The notes below the pieces were generated by a model. It had not been told where the DNA came from, did no database searches, and saw only the letters and a list, made by a program, of their open reading frames with translations. The translations under genes were made by a program, and so were the position numbers. Positions 1 through 9,285 of a stretch of 64,000 bases of DNA are shown one piece after another (the first letter of the stretch is position 1; each line of letters begins with the position of its first letter). Origin of the DNA: Pseudomonas canadensis (GTDB lineage Bacteria > Pseudomonadota > Gammaproteobacteria > Pseudomonadales > Pseudomonadaceae); NCBI RefSeq assembly GCF_000503215.1, contig NZ_AYTD01000013.1:248001-312000 (forward strand), read 5' to 3'.

Positions 1-939
1 TTCAACAACACCGGCGTGATTACCTTCAACTACGCCGACCTGTTGAAAACCAAGATGTCCCTCACCACCGAGTACATCCTGATGCTGGGCTTCTTCATCG
101 CGTTCGCGGTGAAGCTGCCGGTGGTGCCGTTCCACTCCTGGCTGCCGGATGCCCACGCACAGGCGCCGACTGCCGGTTCCGTGGACCTGGCCGGTATCCT
201 GTTGAAGACTGCGGCCTACGGCCTGCTGCGTTTCGCCCTGCCGCTGTTCCCGAATGCCTCGGCGGAGTTCGCGCCGATCGCCATGACCTTGGGTCTGATC
301 GGGATCTTCTACGGTGCGTTCCTGGCCTTCGCACAAACTGACATCAAGCGTCTGATTGCCTTCTCGTCCGTGTCCCACATGGGCTTCGTACTGATCGGTA
401 TCTACTCCGGCAGCCAACTGGCGCTGCAAGGCGCAGTCATCCAGATGCTGGCCCACGGTGTCTCGGCCGCTGCCCTCTTTATCCTGAGTGGCCAGTTGTA
501 CGAGCGCCTGCATACCCGTGACATGCGTGAAATGGGTGGTGTGTGGTCGCGCATCGCGTACCTGCCGGCGATCAGCCTGTTCTTCGCCGCCGCGTCCCTG
601 GGCTTGCCGGGCACCGGCAACTTCATCGGCGAGTTCCTGATCCTGATGGGTGCATTCGTGCAAACACCGTGGATCAGTGCGATTGCTACCTCCGGCCTGG
701 TGTTTGGTTCGGTTTACTCGCTGATCATGATCCACCGCGCCTACTTCGGCCCGGCCAAGTCCGACACCGTCCTGCAAGGGATGGATGCTCGCGAACTGAT
801 CATGGTGCTCGGCCTTGCGGTGCTGCTGATCTACATCGGCGTGTACCCGCAACCGTTCCTGGACACTTCTGCCGCGACGATGCATGGCGTGCAGCAGTGG
901 TTCGGCACCGCCTTCTCTCAACTCGCTTCGGCCCGGTAA
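1..939 (+). CDS. nuoM: NADH-quinone oxidoreductase subunit M, 3' part
   Basis: This is the C-terminal 312 residues of the antiporter-like membrane subunit NuoM of respiratory complex I; the 5' end lies outside the window. The frame is open from base 1. The segment [20 protein letters not shown] is the conserved proton-channel region of the NuoL/M/N family, followed by [18 protein letters not shown] and about eight hydrophobic helices. NuoM couples quinone reduction to proton translocation in the inner membrane. nuoN follows after 7 bp, as in the standard nuo operon. The identification is certain; only the start is missing. Confidence 0.97.
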   Translation, partial: FNNTGVITFNYADLLKTKMSLTTEYILMLGFFIAFAVKLPVVPFHSWLPDAHAQAPTAGSVDLAGILLKTAAYGLLRFALPLFPNASAEFAPIAMTLGLIGIFYGAFLAFAQTDIKRLIAFSSVSHMGFVLIGIYSGSQLALQGAVIQMLAHGVSAAALFILSGQLYERLHTRDMREMGGVWSRIAYLPAISLFFAAASLGLPGTGNFIGEFLILMGAFVQTPWISAIATSGLVFGSVYSLIMIHRAYFGPAKSDTVLQGMDARELIMVLGLAVLLIYIGVYPQPFLDTSAATMHGVQQWFGTAFSQLASAR

Positions 940-946
940 GAGCGCT

Positions 947-2410
947 ATGGAATTCACGATCCAACACTTTATCGCGCTTGCGCCGCTGCTGATTACCAGC
1001 CTCACCATCGTGGTGGTGATGCTGGCCATCGCCTGGCGCCGCAATCATTCGCAAACGTTCCTGCTGTCCTGTGCCGGCCTCAACCTGGCCCTGCTGTCGA
1101 TCATCCCGGCCCTCAAGGTCGCACCACTGGCGGTCACGCCGTTGATGATGGTGGATGACTTCGCCCTGCTGTATATCGCGCTGATCCTGGTCGCGACCCT
1201 GGCATGCGTCACCCTCGCCCACGCCTATATGGGCGAAGGCGGCACCGGCTACCCAGGCAACAAGGAAGAGCTGTACCTGCTGATCCTGCTGGCTGCGGCC
1301 GGCGGTATCGTGCTGGTCAGCGCACAGCACCTGGCGGGCCTGTTCATCGGCCTGGAACTGCTGTCGATCCCGACCTACGGCCTGGTGGCCTACGCCTTCT
1401 TCAACAAGCGCTCCCTGGAAGCCGGCATCAAGTACATGGTGCTGTCGGCCGCCGGTTCCGCGTTCCTGTTGTTCGGTATGGCCCTGCTCTACGCCGAAGC
1501 CGGCAGCCTGAGCTTCACCGGTATCGGTCACGCCCTGGCCACCACCAACATGCCTGCGCCAATCGCCCAACTGGGCCTGGCCATGATGTTGATCGGCCTG
1601 GCGTTCAAGCTGTCGCTGGTACCCTTCCACCTGTGGACCCCGGACGTGTACGAAGGCGCCCCGGCGCCGGTAGCGGCGTTCCTGGCCACCGCGTCGAAGG
1701 TTGCAGTGTTTGCGGTGATGGTGCGTCTGTTCCAGATCTCCCCTGCTGCCAACACCGGTGTGCTGAGCACCGTGCTGACCGTGATCGCCATCGCGTCGAT
1801 CCTGTTCGGTAACCTGCTGGCCCTGACTCAGAACAACCTCAAGCGTCTGCTGGGTTACTCCTCCATCGCTCACTTCGGCTACCTGCTGATCGCCCTGGTG
1901 GCGAGCAAAGGCCTGGCCGTGGAAGCCATGGGTGTGTACCTGGTTACCTACGTGATCACCAGCCTGGGTGCGTTCGGCGTGATCACGCTGATGTCCTCGC
2001 CGTTCAAAGGCCGTGATGCCGACGCCCTGTACGAATATCGCGGCCTGTTCTGGCGCCGTCCGTACCTGACCGCCGTACTGACCGTGATGATGCTGTCCCT
2101 GGCCGGTATCCCGTTGACTGCCGGCTTCATCGGCAAGTTCTACATCGTCGCCACCGGTGTCGAAGCCCACGAATGGTGGTTGGTTGCCTCCCTGGTACTG
2201 GGCAGCGCCATCGGCGTGTTCTACTACCTGCGCGTGATGGTCACCCTGTACCTGATCGAGCCAAACCTGCGCCGTGTGGATGCCGAGCTGCATTGGGAAC
2301 AGAAGGCAGGCGGCGTGATGCTGCTGGCCATCGCCCTGCTCGCGTTCTTCCTGGGCGTGTACCCACAACCGTTGCTCACCCTGGTGCAGCACGCGGTGCT
2401 GGGCGTTTGA
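947..2410 (+). CDS. nuoN: NADH-quinone oxidoreductase subunit N
   Basis: This 487-residue antiporter-like subunit N of complex I is the last gene of the nuo operon. The protein begins [14 protein letters not shown], and an in-frame upstream extension runs back into nuoM, so the ATG at 947 is preferred. It carries about 14 hydrophobic helices and the family signature [19 protein letters not shown] near residues 224-242, with the channel lysine region [19 protein letters not shown] near residues 297-315. A rho-independent terminator follows 26 bp downstream and closes the operon. Confidence 0.98.
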   Translation: MEFTIQHFIALAPLLITSLTIVVVMLAIAWRRNHSQTFLLSCAGLNLALLSIIPALKVAPLAVTPLMMVDDFALLYIALILVATLACVTLAHAYMGEGGTGYPGNKEELYLLILLAAAGGIVLVSAQHLAGLFIGLELLSIPTYGLVAYAFFNKRSLEAGIKYMVLSAAGSAFLLFGMALLYAEAGSLSFTGIGHALATTNMPAPIAQLGLAMMLIGLAFKLSLVPFHLWTPDVYEGAPAPVAAFLATASKVAVFAVMVRLFQISPAANTGVLSTVLTVIAIASILFGNLLALTQNNLKRLLGYSSIAHFGYLLIALVASKGLAVEAMGVYLVTYVITSLGAFGVITLMSSPFKGRDADALYEYRGLFWRRPYLTAVLTVMMLSLAGIPLTAGFIGKFYIVATGVEAHEWWLVASLVLGSAIGVFYYLRVMVTLYLIEPNLRRVDAELHWEQKAGGVMLLAIALLAFFLGVYPQPLLTLVQHAVLGV

Positions 2411-2436
2411 TCGCTTAGCGGGATGCAGTAAACAAG

Positions 2437-2461
2437 ACGGCGCCTTCGGGCGCCGTTTTGC
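2437..2461 (+). terminator. rho-independent terminator of the nuo operon
   Basis: Perfect 8-bp stem ACGGCGCC / GGCGCCGT closed by a TTCG tetraloop, followed by TTTGCG. It lies 26 bp after the nuoN stop codon. Confidence 0.9.
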
Positions 2462-2590
2462 GTTTCAGGGGCAGGGGTTTTTACCCTCCCCTATTCACGG
2501 AAATTTCCTCGCCCGTCTGCCTCCCCATCCGGCATCTACCCGATTAACGCCGCCGTATGGTGTCTGCGTTTTAGGAAAGTTCCCACGGCA

Positions 2591-2631
2591 GGGTCACTTG
2601 ACCCTTTGCGAGTGGGCCACCAAACTATACG
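2591..2631 (+). promoter_or_regulatory. promoter with overlapping operator for the higBA-type pair
   Basis: A perfect 6-bp inverted repeat GGGTCA-CT-TGACCC lies at 2591-2604. Its right arm overlaps a -35-like TTGACC (2599-2604), and a -10-like CTATAC follows at 2625-2630. The toxin ATG at 2649 is about 19 bp further on. A palindrome over the -35 fits autorepression by the XRE antitoxin, as is usual for such modules. The promoter and operator assignment is inference from position and symmetry. Confidence 0.6.
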
Positions 2632-2648
2632 CAGGCTACGTACAGAAC

Positions 2649-2999
2649 ATGGATGCTCTATTTATCGAACTGCCGGCCTTCGAGCGGCATCGCATGGACT
2701 ATCTGAGTGACGAGCTTTTCCAGGGTTTTCAACAAGAGTTGATGAAGAACCCGGAAGCAGGAGATGTGATCGAGGGAACAGGCGGACTGCGCAAAGTTCG
2801 CTTCATCGATGAGCGACGCAACAAAGGCAAGCGCGGTGGCCTGCGGGTCATTTACTACTGGTGGTCGGGCGGCACGCAATTCTGGCTGTTCACCCTGTAC
2901 GGCAAGCACGAACAGGATGACCTGACACCACAGCACAAAAAAGCCCTAAAACACATGCTGGACAGGGAAATCAAAGCGAGAACACATCATGAAACGTGA
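2649..2999 (+). CDS. higB: RelE/HigB-family toxin
   Basis: A 116-residue protein of the RelE/ParE superfamily, HigB type (ribosome-dependent mRNA interferase). Basic residues are clustered in LRKVRFIDERRNKGKRGGLR (about residues 52-71), then the strand YYWW and the conserved WLFTLYGKHEQDDLTPQ typical of HigB-2 proteins. The ATG at 2649 is preferred because a 17-codon longer reading would begin at the promoter operator. The antitoxin gene overlaps the last 11 bases, the toxin-first order of higBA. Low-abundance expression followed by coupled antitoxin translation is inferred. Confidence 0.88.
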   Translation: MDALFIELPAFERHRMDYLSDELFQGFQQELMKNPEAGDVIEGTGGLRKVRFIDERRNKGKRGGLRVIYYWWSGGTQFWLFTLYGKHEQDDLTPQHKKALKHMLDREIKARTHHET

Positions 3000-3303
3000 A
3001 ATCTTTTCCGAACTTGTCGAAGGCTTCGACGCCCTGGCAGACGAACGCCAAGGCAAAGTCACCTTGCGAACCCACAAGGTTCACCTCAAAAACCTGGCGC
3101 CACTCACCGCTGAGGAAGTGATCGCCGTGCGCCAACAACTCAACCTCTCCCGGTCGGTGTTCGCCATGTACCTGCGCACCAATACCCGCACCCTGGAAAA
3201 CTGGGAGCAAGGCCGAGCCAAGCCGAATGCCCAGGCTGCCACGCTGATTCGCCTGGTGGCACGTTTTCCTGAGACCGCGGCGCAACTTGCCGCTTTGGGT
3301 TGA
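2989..3303 (+). CDS. higA: XRE-family antitoxin, HigA type
   Basis: A 104-residue antitoxin with a C-terminal helix-turn-helix: LTAEEVIAVRQQLNLSRSVF followed by RTNTRTLENWEQGRAKPN (about residues 38-80). This is the HigA-2 arrangement, with an N-terminal toxin-binding segment and a C-terminal XRE domain. It overlaps the toxin gene by 11 bases, which suggests translational coupling. It should neutralise the toxin and repress the operon through the GGGTCA/TGACCC palindrome. A bidirectional terminator follows. Confidence 0.88.
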   Translation: MKREIFSELVEGFDALADERQGKVTLRTHKVHLKNLAPLTAEEVIAVRQQLNLSRSVFAMYLRTNTRTLENWEQGRAKPNAQAATLIRLVARFPETAAQLAALG

Positions 3304-3317
3304 TCTGCAATTGCCTC

Positions 3318-3352
3318 AAAAAAAAACGCCCCGGATATTCGGGGCGTTTTTC
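3318..3352. terminator. bidirectional terminator between higBA and the OMP gene
   Basis: An AACGCCCCG / CGGGGCGTT stem flanked by an A-tract on the left and a T-tract on the right can end transcription of both convergent genes, which stop at 3303 and 3364. Confidence 0.88.
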
Positions 3353-3363
3353 GGTGCATGGCG

Positions 3364-4116
3364 TCAGAACGCGATACCGACCTTGAAGCCGTATTCGTTG
3401 CGCTTGAGCTTGGTGTTATCGGCCACTTCAGAATCACCGTCGAGTTTGTACTCGGTGCGGGTGTAGTACAGGCCCGCGACCACCGGCAGGTCGCCCTTCT
3501 GGTTCATCAACAGGCTGACTTCGGCGTAGGGATTGGTGCGGTCCTTGAGGTCCACGGTGTCGCTGCCGAAATCATCGACCTTGAGCTTGGTACGGCCGTC
3601 GATGGTGCGACGGGCGCCGGCTTCGACACGCAGGGTCATGTCATCGAACTGATGGTTGTAGCCCAGGGCTGCCTTGGCGAACGGCGATTTGTTGGTGAGT
3701 TTCACGTCGAGATCGTTGATCTCTGGCTCGTAACGGGTCCAGCTGTAGCCACCGCCAACGATCACGTCGACAAAGTTGCGCGCATCCAGCGCGGCACGCC
3801 AGCCGAGGTCCAGGTCAGCCTGCCCTTCCTTGAGCTTGTTGTCGCTCTTTTCGCCGTACTTGGCTTCGATACCGGCCTGGTAGATAAAGCCGGATTCGGC
3901 GGTGAGCTTGTTGCCGAAGTTATAGAACAGGCCCGCCTCGGGCATGTGGCTCTTGTCGCTTTCGCTGCCGCCTTCGAATTTGAAATCGTTATAGCTGCCC
4001 AGGATCCCGAAGGTGGAAATCGGGTCAGTGGACGGTGCGGCGAACACCGCAGCAGGCGCAGCGACCAGCGCCAGCAGCGAGGAACCCTTGAGGAATTTTC
4101 CGAATAGCTTGGACAT
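3364..4116 (-). CDS. outer-membrane beta-barrel protein
   Basis: A 250-residue protein with a Sec signal peptide (MSKLFGKFLKGSSLLALVAA, cleavage near AVFA-AP at residues 25-27) and a mature part of alternating amphipathic strands ending in VGIAF, the C-terminal phenylalanine typical of BAM-inserted barrels. Length and strand count suggest a small barrel of 8-12 strands. A strong AAGGAG site lies 10 bp upstream of the ATG. No ligand or transport role can be read from the sequence. Confidence 0.8.
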   Translation of the reverse strand: MSKLFGKFLKGSSLLALVAAPAAVFAAPSTDPISTFGILGSYNDFKFEGGSESDKSHMPEAGLFYNFGNKLTAESGFIYQAGIEAKYGEKSDNKLKEGQADLDLGWRAALDARNFVDVIVGGGYSWTRYEPEINDLDVKLTNKSPFAKAALGYNHQFDDMTLRVEAGARRTIDGRTKLKVDDFGSDTVDLKDRTNPYAEVSLLMNQKGDLPVVAGLYYTRTEYKLDGDSEVADNTKLKRNEYGFKVGIAF

Positions 4117-4249
4117 CGTTTTACATCTCCTTGTCTGGTGAGCAAATTATTCAGGAACCGGTTCGAACCCCGGCCGGCGCCAAAGGTTCGAATTAATTTG
4201 CGTTGATTTGGAGGTAAAACGGTTCAGCGAAGGCTCTATCTCAATACTG

Positions 4250-5077
4250 TTACGAATTAGCCATTACCAAGCCATCAAGGACTGCCCGCAGCGCCGGCGT
4301 TTCCGGCACGCGAATCCCGAAGGTTTCAGTCAATACCTGCAACACCTCGTCGGCACTGGCGAGGGCGCGCTTTTCACTCGGCCGGTCCAGGTAGTGAATC
4401 GCATAATGGGCGTTGTTCAGGGTATGGCGCTTACCCGCAGCCAAGCGCGCGACTTTCAACTGGCCAATGAAGACCGAATCCGGATGGGTGGAGACATACC
4501 AGTTGCCGATTTCATAATCGATGGCCGCCTGCACCTGCAGATCGAACACATACAGGCCACGCCACTCCTCGGCCACTTGCGCCCACAGGGTGTAACTGCC
4601 CTGCCCGTCGAAGGTCAACCGATAAGGCTCATGGGCCGTGGCCTGCACCGCCTCGGTGTCCAACAGCAACGGACTGCTGGGCACCATGCCGCCAAAGCCG
4701 ACATCGGTGATATAGCGCACGCCATCCAACGTCACCAGGCTCAAACGATGAGTCCGCGCCGTGCGCGCATCCGGCGCCCCGCCCATCACCACCCGCCCGG
4801 TGATGCCGCGCGCGTCAAAGCCAAGTTCCTGCAATAACGCCAGGAACATCTGGTTCAACTCGTAGCAATACCCGCCCCGCCCTTCCAGCAGCACTTTCCG
4901 CTCGACGCTCGGCAGGTCGATGGGCACTGGCAGGCGCATCAGACTCGACAAATTCTCGAAAGCAAAGGTGCACACATGGCGCAATTGCAGGTCCTGCAAG
5001 GTTTGCAGGGTCGGCGCTGGCGGCGAGTCATAGCCCAGGCGTTGCAGATAGAGGCGGCTATGGGTCAACAGTGACAT
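4250..5077 (-). CDS. nat: arylamine N-acetyltransferase
   Basis: A 275-residue cytoplasmic NAT that moves acetyl from acetyl-CoA to arylamines or hydrazines by a Cys-His-Asp triad. The catalytic Cys is in GRGGYCYELN (about residues 66-75), His in ARTHRLSL (about residue 109) and Asp in YITDVGFGG (about residue 123). A GTG-initiated reading six codons longer exists, but the ATG at 5077 has AAGGA at 7-bp spacing and matches the family N-terminus. It is alone on its strand and diverges from the small gene at 5198. Confidence 0.93.
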   Translation of the reverse strand: MSLLTHSRLYLQRLGYDSPPAPTLQTLQDLQLRHVCTFAFENLSSLMRLPVPIDLPSVERKVLLEGRGGYCYELNQMFLALLQELGFDARGITGRVVMGGAPDARTARTHRLSLVTLDGVRYITDVGFGGMVPSSPLLLDTEAVQATAHEPYRLTFDGQGSYTLWAQVAEEWRGLYVFDLQVQAAIDYEIGNWYVSTHPDSVFIGQLKVARLAAGKRHTLNNAHYAIHYLDRPSEKRALASADEVLQVLTETFGIRVPETPALRAVLDGLVMANS

Positions 5078-5197
5078 GGCGCAATCCTTGGGCACGGGAT
5101 GAAGCCGACACTATGCCGCGTCGACGTGCAGATTGTCATTTTGAATGAACCTTTTTAAGCGCTGCCCTATCCATCTATAACAACACAGGGAGGCAAC

Positions 5198-5434
5198 ATG
5201 AGTACCGCAAAAATCTACACCATCAATTATCAGCTGCACGGCAAACCGAAATCCTTTGTGGTGCGCGCCGAAGTGATGAACAACGCCGAGGCCTGGCACT
5301 GGGCGGCGGTGGATGCCGATATCGCCCATGTGAGCCGCGTGGGGCGAGTTGGGCACGAGCAAGTGAAGAAGACGACTCGGCCCTGGGCGGAGAAATATGG
5401 CATCACTGAAGTCACCTGGATCGCGCCCAAGTAA
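5198..5434 (+). CDS. small conserved Pseudomonas protein, possibly DUF6555
   Basis: A 78-residue protein with no signal peptide or membrane segment. It begins MSTAKIYTINYQLHGKPKSF and contains the aromatic stretch EAWHWAAVDADIAHV. AGGGAGG lies 5 bp before the ATG and a TATAAC-like -10 is at about 5175, so it is probably expressed alone. The pattern recalls small Pseudomonas proteins named DUF6555, but this is from memory and the function is unknown. A terminator follows 5 bp after the stop. Confidence 0.7.
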   Translation: MSTAKIYTINYQLHGKPKSFVVRAEVMNNAEAWHWAAVDADIAHVSRVGRVGHEQVKKTTRPWAEKYGITEVTWIAPK

Positions 5435-5439
5435 ATAAA

Positions 5440-5467
5440 AGCCCCGCTCAATGGCGGGGCTAGTTTT
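5440..5467. terminator. bidirectional terminator
   Basis: Stem AGCCCCGC / GCGGGGCT with a six-base loop, an A-rich left flank and AGTTTTA on the right. It serves the convergent genes ending at 5434 and 5466. Confidence 0.85.
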
Positions 5468-5666
5468 ATGGCTTCAAGTCGCCCAACGGATCATAAGGCG
5501 GCTTTTTTTCATCCTTGTCTTTCTTCTCCTTATCCAACGGCGCAATCGCCGGTCCGATAGGATCCACCTGCGGATCCGCCACATCCGGCGAATCCGGGTC
5601 AAACCCCAACTCATCCTTGCCACTGGAATGCTCGCCCGAAGCCGGACCTTTTGGTGTGTTACTCAC
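5466..5666 (-). CDS. small acidic, proline-rich protein of unknown function
   Basis: A 66-residue, highly charged, probably disordered protein (DPDSPDVADPQVDP, then a lysine/aspartate run DKEKKDKDEKKPP). It starts with GTG at 5666, preceded by GAGGAG at a 6-bp spacing. It lies 14 bp downstream of another small disordered protein gene and is probably co-transcribed with it. No domain is recognised. The good ribosome-binding site and Pseudomonas-like codon use support coding. Confidence 0.62.
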   Translation of the reverse strand: MSNTPKGPASGEHSSGKDELGFDPDSPDVADPQVDPIGPAIAPLDKEKKDKDEKKPPYDPLGDLKP

Positions 5667-5680
5667 GGTGTTCTCCTCGT

Positions 5681-5857
5681 TCAGAGCGGGCGGGCCTTGT
5701 CGTGCAGGTTTTCCAGGTCTTCTTCGACGCGTTCCACGTCGTCGTCCTGACGCTCCGCCGGGTCGTTGGGGCGCAACGCATCGTTGTCGCGCTCTTCTTC
5801 TCCGGGTGTGCGGTCAGGGTTTGGGGTGCCGGGGGGCGGCTGGTTGTAGTCGGACAT
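5681..5857 (-). CDS. small acidic disordered protein (58 aa)
   Basis: A 58-residue protein starting MSDYNQPPPGTPNPDRTPGE and continuing with a charged tail rich in D, E and R (AERQDDDVERVEEDLENLH). A GAGGTGA ribosome-binding site sits 6 bp before the ATG. It is the first gene of a two-gene unit with the 66-residue acidic protein at 5466. No family is recognised. The composition suggests an unstructured cytoplasmic protein. Confidence 0.58.
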   Translation of the reverse strand: MSDYNQPPPGTPNPDRTPGEEERDNDALRPNDPAERQDDDVERVEEDLENLHDKARPL

Positions 5858-5961
5858 GATGGTTCACCTCAAGGGGTCTACACAGGTTTAGAGAAACCGC
5901 CGTGCGCCATCGTTCAACTTGTTTGCCCAAGCGTGAGATGATGCCCACCCCTTCTTGAGGC

Positions 5962-6492
5962 ATGAACCGGATGTTCGAGCTCAAACCCTGCGACCCTGTC
6001 ACCTTCCGTCAACAAACCCGGCGCAGCACCTTGATTGTGGCGGTGCTGTTCGTGGCCCTGGCGATGTTGCTGTCGAGCCTGGCGGTGATGCTGTTTGGCG
6101 AGCCTGGCGGGGATAATTTCCGCTTTAATGTCGGCGGGGTGTTCGCCGGGGTGCTGATTACGGTGGCGCTGGTGCGCGGTCCGTTCTGGTCTCAGCCGTG
6201 GCTGGCGGCGGCGGTGTATGGCTGGCAGCTCAAGCGCAACCTGATGAGCGTGACCAATGTGATGCACAAGGTCACCGAGCGGGTGCAGGCGAATGACCCG
6301 ACGGCGATCAAGGTGCTGCGCTTTTATCACTTGGGCCTTACGCAAATGCATGAACTGGACGCCAACTCCAGCGCCCAGGTGCAACTGGTGGCTGAGGTCG
6401 AAGCGCATAAGGCCAAGATGCAGGCGCTGGGGATCGATCCCGAGCAGACCCGGTTCGACCCCGCTTGGCTGGACGCGTTTAAAAGCGCTTAG
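5962..6492 (+). CDS. DUF3087 family inner-membrane protein
   Basis: A 176-residue protein with two N-terminal membrane helices (about residues 24-45 and 55-72) and a cytoplasmic alpha-helical C-terminus containing LRFYHLGLTQMHELD and LGIDPEQTRFDPAWLDAF, the pattern I associate with DUF3087. TTGAGGC lies just before the ATG. The function of the family is unknown. It is a single gene, convergent with the MFS gene at 6544. Confidence 0.75.
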   Translation: MNRMFELKPCDPVTFRQQTRRSTLIVAVLFVALAMLLSSLAVMLFGEPGGDNFRFNVGGVFAGVLITVALVRGPFWSQPWLAAAVYGWQLKRNLMSVTNVMHKVTERVQANDPTAIKVLRFYHLGLTQMHELDANSSAQVQLVAEVEAHKAKMQALGIDPEQTRFDPAWLDAFKSA

Positions 6493-6543
6493 GCCAGCAC
6501 GCCTACGAAGTCTTCTTGATGGGACACGCACACCCTCACATCG

Positions 6544-7674
6544 TCAGTTGGAATTTTTTGCCCGCCAGCAGAACACCGCGCTGACGGCAATCGCCGCACC
6601 GGCCAGGCCAAACACCCAGGGCGCCGAGGCGATCGGCAGCAACAAGCCGGCGAGCAAGGGCCCGAGGCCGGCGCCGATATCGCGCCACACGGCGTTCGAG
6701 GCCAGCGCCGACACGCGCATGGAACCGGGGTTGCGCTCGGCCACCAATGTCGTCACCAGCGGAAGTTGCAGCGCACGCAGCACCAGCACCGCCGCCGCGC
6801 CGACAATCACACAGTAACTGCCGAATGCGGTCAGGGCCAGGGCACTCAGGAACGAAAACAGCAGCAGCATCGAGGTCGCGCCAAACCGCTGGGCGGCGCG
6901 ACCGCCCAGGGGGCTCAGGAGCATTTCCGAGACGTACCGCAGCGCCATCAGGCCACCGGCGATCAGCACCGCATCGCCACCCAGCAGCTTTTGCGCCTGG
7001 ATCGACAGGCCGAAGATAAACAGGCCGTCCAGCGCCACCCCCTCGATAAACGACCACATCGCCACACTGTCCGGCCACTTGAAGCGCCGCCCCGGCGTGC
7101 TGTGCAAATCATGCCCGACCGTAGGCAAGCCACGCGCCATCCACAAGCCCACTAGGCAGCACCCAGCCAGAATCAGAAAGATCGGACGCGGCCCGGCCAT
7201 CAATGTCAGCCAGCCGCCCAACGGCAACGCAAGCATCGGCCCGAGGGCGATCAGCGCGCGGGAACGCCCGGCCCGGCGTGCGGCACCGGCAGGTTCCGAG
7301 GTGGCCAATACTTGGGTCGAAAGGTTCAGCGCAGCAAAACACAGGCCCCACACCAACCGCAGGCAGAGCAAGGCGGCGAACCCGGACAGCAGCGAGTTGC
7401 CCACGGCGCACAGGGTGGCGGCGCCGGCGGCGATCATGCAGGTCAGGCGGTCGCCGTTGCGCGCGTAGAAATTCAGCACATGGCGGTAACCGAAAATCCG
7501 CACCAGGCGGTTGGCCGCCAGCAACACTCCGGCCTGGGCCAGGGTGATGCCGAACGCCTGGGATTCCATTGGCAGCAGCAGGTAGAGCAACACGTCACTG
7601 GGCAGGCATAACGCCAGGGTCAGCGCGGCGCGGCGGGAGTGCGTATCAGCGGTGCGAAGGGCCAGGCTCGACAT
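6544..7674 (-). CDS. MFS transporter
   Basis: A 376-residue major facilitator superfamily protein with about 12 predicted helices and the loop signature RLVRIFGYRHV after helix 2, a variant of motif A. The substrate cannot be inferred; the fold suggests a drug or metabolite exporter. It lies 46 bp downstream of a second, larger MFS gene on the same strand, so the two may be co-transcribed. A 15-bp palindrome sits between them. The ATG at 7674 has only a weak AGGATG upstream. Confidence 0.82.
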   Translation of the reverse strand: MSSLALRTADTHSRRAALTLALCLPSDVLLYLLLPMESQAFGITLAQAGVLLAANRLVRIFGYRHVLNFYARNGDRLTCMIAAGAATLCAVGNSLLSGFAALLCLRLVWGLCFAALNLSTQVLATSEPAGAARRAGRSRALIALGPMLALPLGGWLTLMAGPRPIFLILAGCCLVGLWMARGLPTVGHDLHSTPGRRFKWPDSVAMWSFIEGVALDGLFIFGLSIQAQKLLGGDAVLIAGGLMALRYVSEMLLSPLGGRAAQRFGATSMLLLFSFLSALALTAFGSYCVIVGAAAVLVLRALQLPLVTTLVAERNPGSMRVSALASNAVWRDIGAGLGPLLAGLLLPIASAPWVFGLAGAAIAVSAVFCWRAKNSN

Positions 7675-7687
7675 AAATCTGAAACAT

Positions 7688-7702
7688 CCTGAAATATTCA
7701 GG
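7688..7702. promoter_or_regulatory. palindrome between two MFS genes
   Basis: Perfect inverted repeat CCTGAA-ATA-TTCAGG, 13 bp upstream of the MFS start at 7674. It could be an operator; no adjacent regulator gene supports this. Confidence 0.35.
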
Positions 7703-7720
7703 TCGCCACGGTAGCGTTAA

Positions 7721-9085
7721 TCAGTCCTTTTTCCCATAGGGAAACAACCGCAGACCGCTGGCCACGGCCCCGACCAAGGCAAACCCGCAGCCCAGCCATA
7801 GCGCATATTGCGGCCCGCTGCCCAGGGACAGGTGAAAACACAAGGCCACCAACGACGCGCCCAACGTCTGCCCCAACAACCGCGAAATCGCCACGATGCC
7901 ACTGGCCCCGCCGCTGCGCGCCAACGGCGCACTGGTCATCAAGGCCTTGAGGTTGGGCGACTGGAAGAAGCCGAAGCCCGCGCCACACAGCGCCATGCGC
8001 CAACCAATATCCAATGCCGACGCACCGCTGCCGAGGGTCGCGAGCGCGGCCATGCCCACGCTGAGCATCAACAGGCCGATGCCGCACAGCACGCCCAGGT
8101 TCACGCGGTCGGCCAGGCGCCCCGCCACCAGCGCCATCACCGCCACAACAGCGGGCCAGGGTGTCATCAGGAAACCTGTTTCCACCTGGCTGTGCCCCAG
8201 CACCGCCTGCAACAGGAACGGCAGCGACACAAACGCCAGGCCTTGGGCGCTGAACGCGCAAATAGCAGTGAGGGAAGACAAGGCAAACACCGGACGTTTG
8301 AACAGGTCCAGCGCCAGCATCGGTGCCGGGTGCCCAGCCTGGCGCCGCAGCAGCAATGCACCGCACACCAGTGCCACGGCAATCAGTCCCCAGGTCAAGG
8401 CGCCCTGGGCGCCGTGCACCGCCGTGCCCAGACCCAACACCAACAAGGCAAACAGCCCCGCGCACAACGCGGCGGCAAGACGGTCGAAGGCATGCCCGGT
8501 CATCGGCAGGGTCGGCAACGAGCGCAGGCCCAACGCAAGCGCCAGCAAGCCCAAGGGCACATTGATCAGGTACAGCCAGTGCCAGGTCGCCACCGACAGA
8601 ATCGCCGACGCAGCGGTCGGCCCCAGGGTAAACGCCAGTCCTACCACCAGCGAGTTGTAACCCAGCCCCCGACCGAGCATTTTTGACGGGTAGATATGCC
8701 GCAGCAGCGCCGTGTTCACGCTCATGATCGCCGCCGCGCCCAGCCCCTGCACCACCCGCGCCGCCGTCAGGGTGACCAGCGAGCCGGCCAGCCCGCAAAA
8801 CAGCGACGAGACAATAAACAACAGCAACCCGCCGAGATACACCCGGCGATGCCCCAGCACATCACTGAGGGACGCAAACGGCAACACCGTGGCGATGATC
8901 GCCAACTGGTAGGCATTCACCACCCAGATCACCGAGGCGGAATCGGTGCCAATCCCCTCGGCCAGGGTCGGCAAGGCCGTGTTGACGATGGCCGTGTCCA
9001 GGGTCGCCATGCCGATCCCCAGGGAGATCGCAATCACGGCAGGGAGGCGTTTATTGAGGGGCAACCCATCGGCAACAGAAGACAT
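7721..9085 (-). CDS. MFS transporter, DHA2 (EmrB/QacA) family
   Basis: A 454-residue proton-driven drug:H+ antiporter-type protein with about 14 membrane helices. It shows LDTAIVNTALPTLAEGIG in helix 1 (motif D1 of the DHA2 group), the motif-A loop LSDVLGHRRVYLGG and a motif-C-like GLAFTLGPTAASAIL. Export of toxic cations or antibiotics is the family role; the substrate is unknown. It is the upstream member of a tandem MFS pair. No TetR or MarR gene adjoins it. Confidence 0.87.
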   Translation of the reverse strand: MSSVADGLPLNKRLPAVIAISLGIGMATLDTAIVNTALPTLAEGIGTDSASVIWVVNAYQLAIIATVLPFASLSDVLGHRRVYLGGLLLFIVSSLFCGLAGSLVTLTAARVVQGLGAAAIMSVNTALLRHIYPSKMLGRGLGYNSLVVGLAFTLGPTAASAILSVATWHWLYLINVPLGLLALALGLRSLPTLPMTGHAFDRLAAALCAGLFALLVLGLGTAVHGAQGALTWGLIAVALVCGALLLRRQAGHPAPMLALDLFKRPVFALSSLTAICAFSAQGLAFVSLPFLLQAVLGHSQVETGFLMTPWPAVVAVMALVAGRLADRVNLGVLCGIGLLMLSVGMAALATLGSGASALDIGWRMALCGAGFGFFQSPNLKALMTSAPLARSGGASGIVAISRLLGQTLGASLVALCFHLSLGSGPQYALWLGCGFALVGAVASGLRLFPYGKKD

Positions 9086-9285
9086 GGACTATCCGCGCAG
9101 GTGACAAAGGCCCCTAGATTACGGGTAGACCGTTTTTTTTTCAGTGGCCGATGGCCTGGCTGTCAGAATTTTCATGTTGATGCCCACGCGATTCCCGACA
9201 AAAAACGGACAGCGCCTACATCTCACCCCGACCATTCTTTGCACCCTTGGCGTTTCTTCTCTTAACGAACCGGAGAGCGCCGCCC

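Noticed and set aside
800..2392. 530-codon open frame antisense to nuoMN
   Set aside because: Glutamine- and histidine-rich translation typical of the antisense strand of GC-rich membrane-protein genes. nuoN on the other strand is certain.
3358..4107. 249-codon plus-strand frame opposite the barrel protein
   Set aside because: No ribosome-binding site and shadow-like composition; the minus strand has a signal peptide, beta strands and a terminal Phe.
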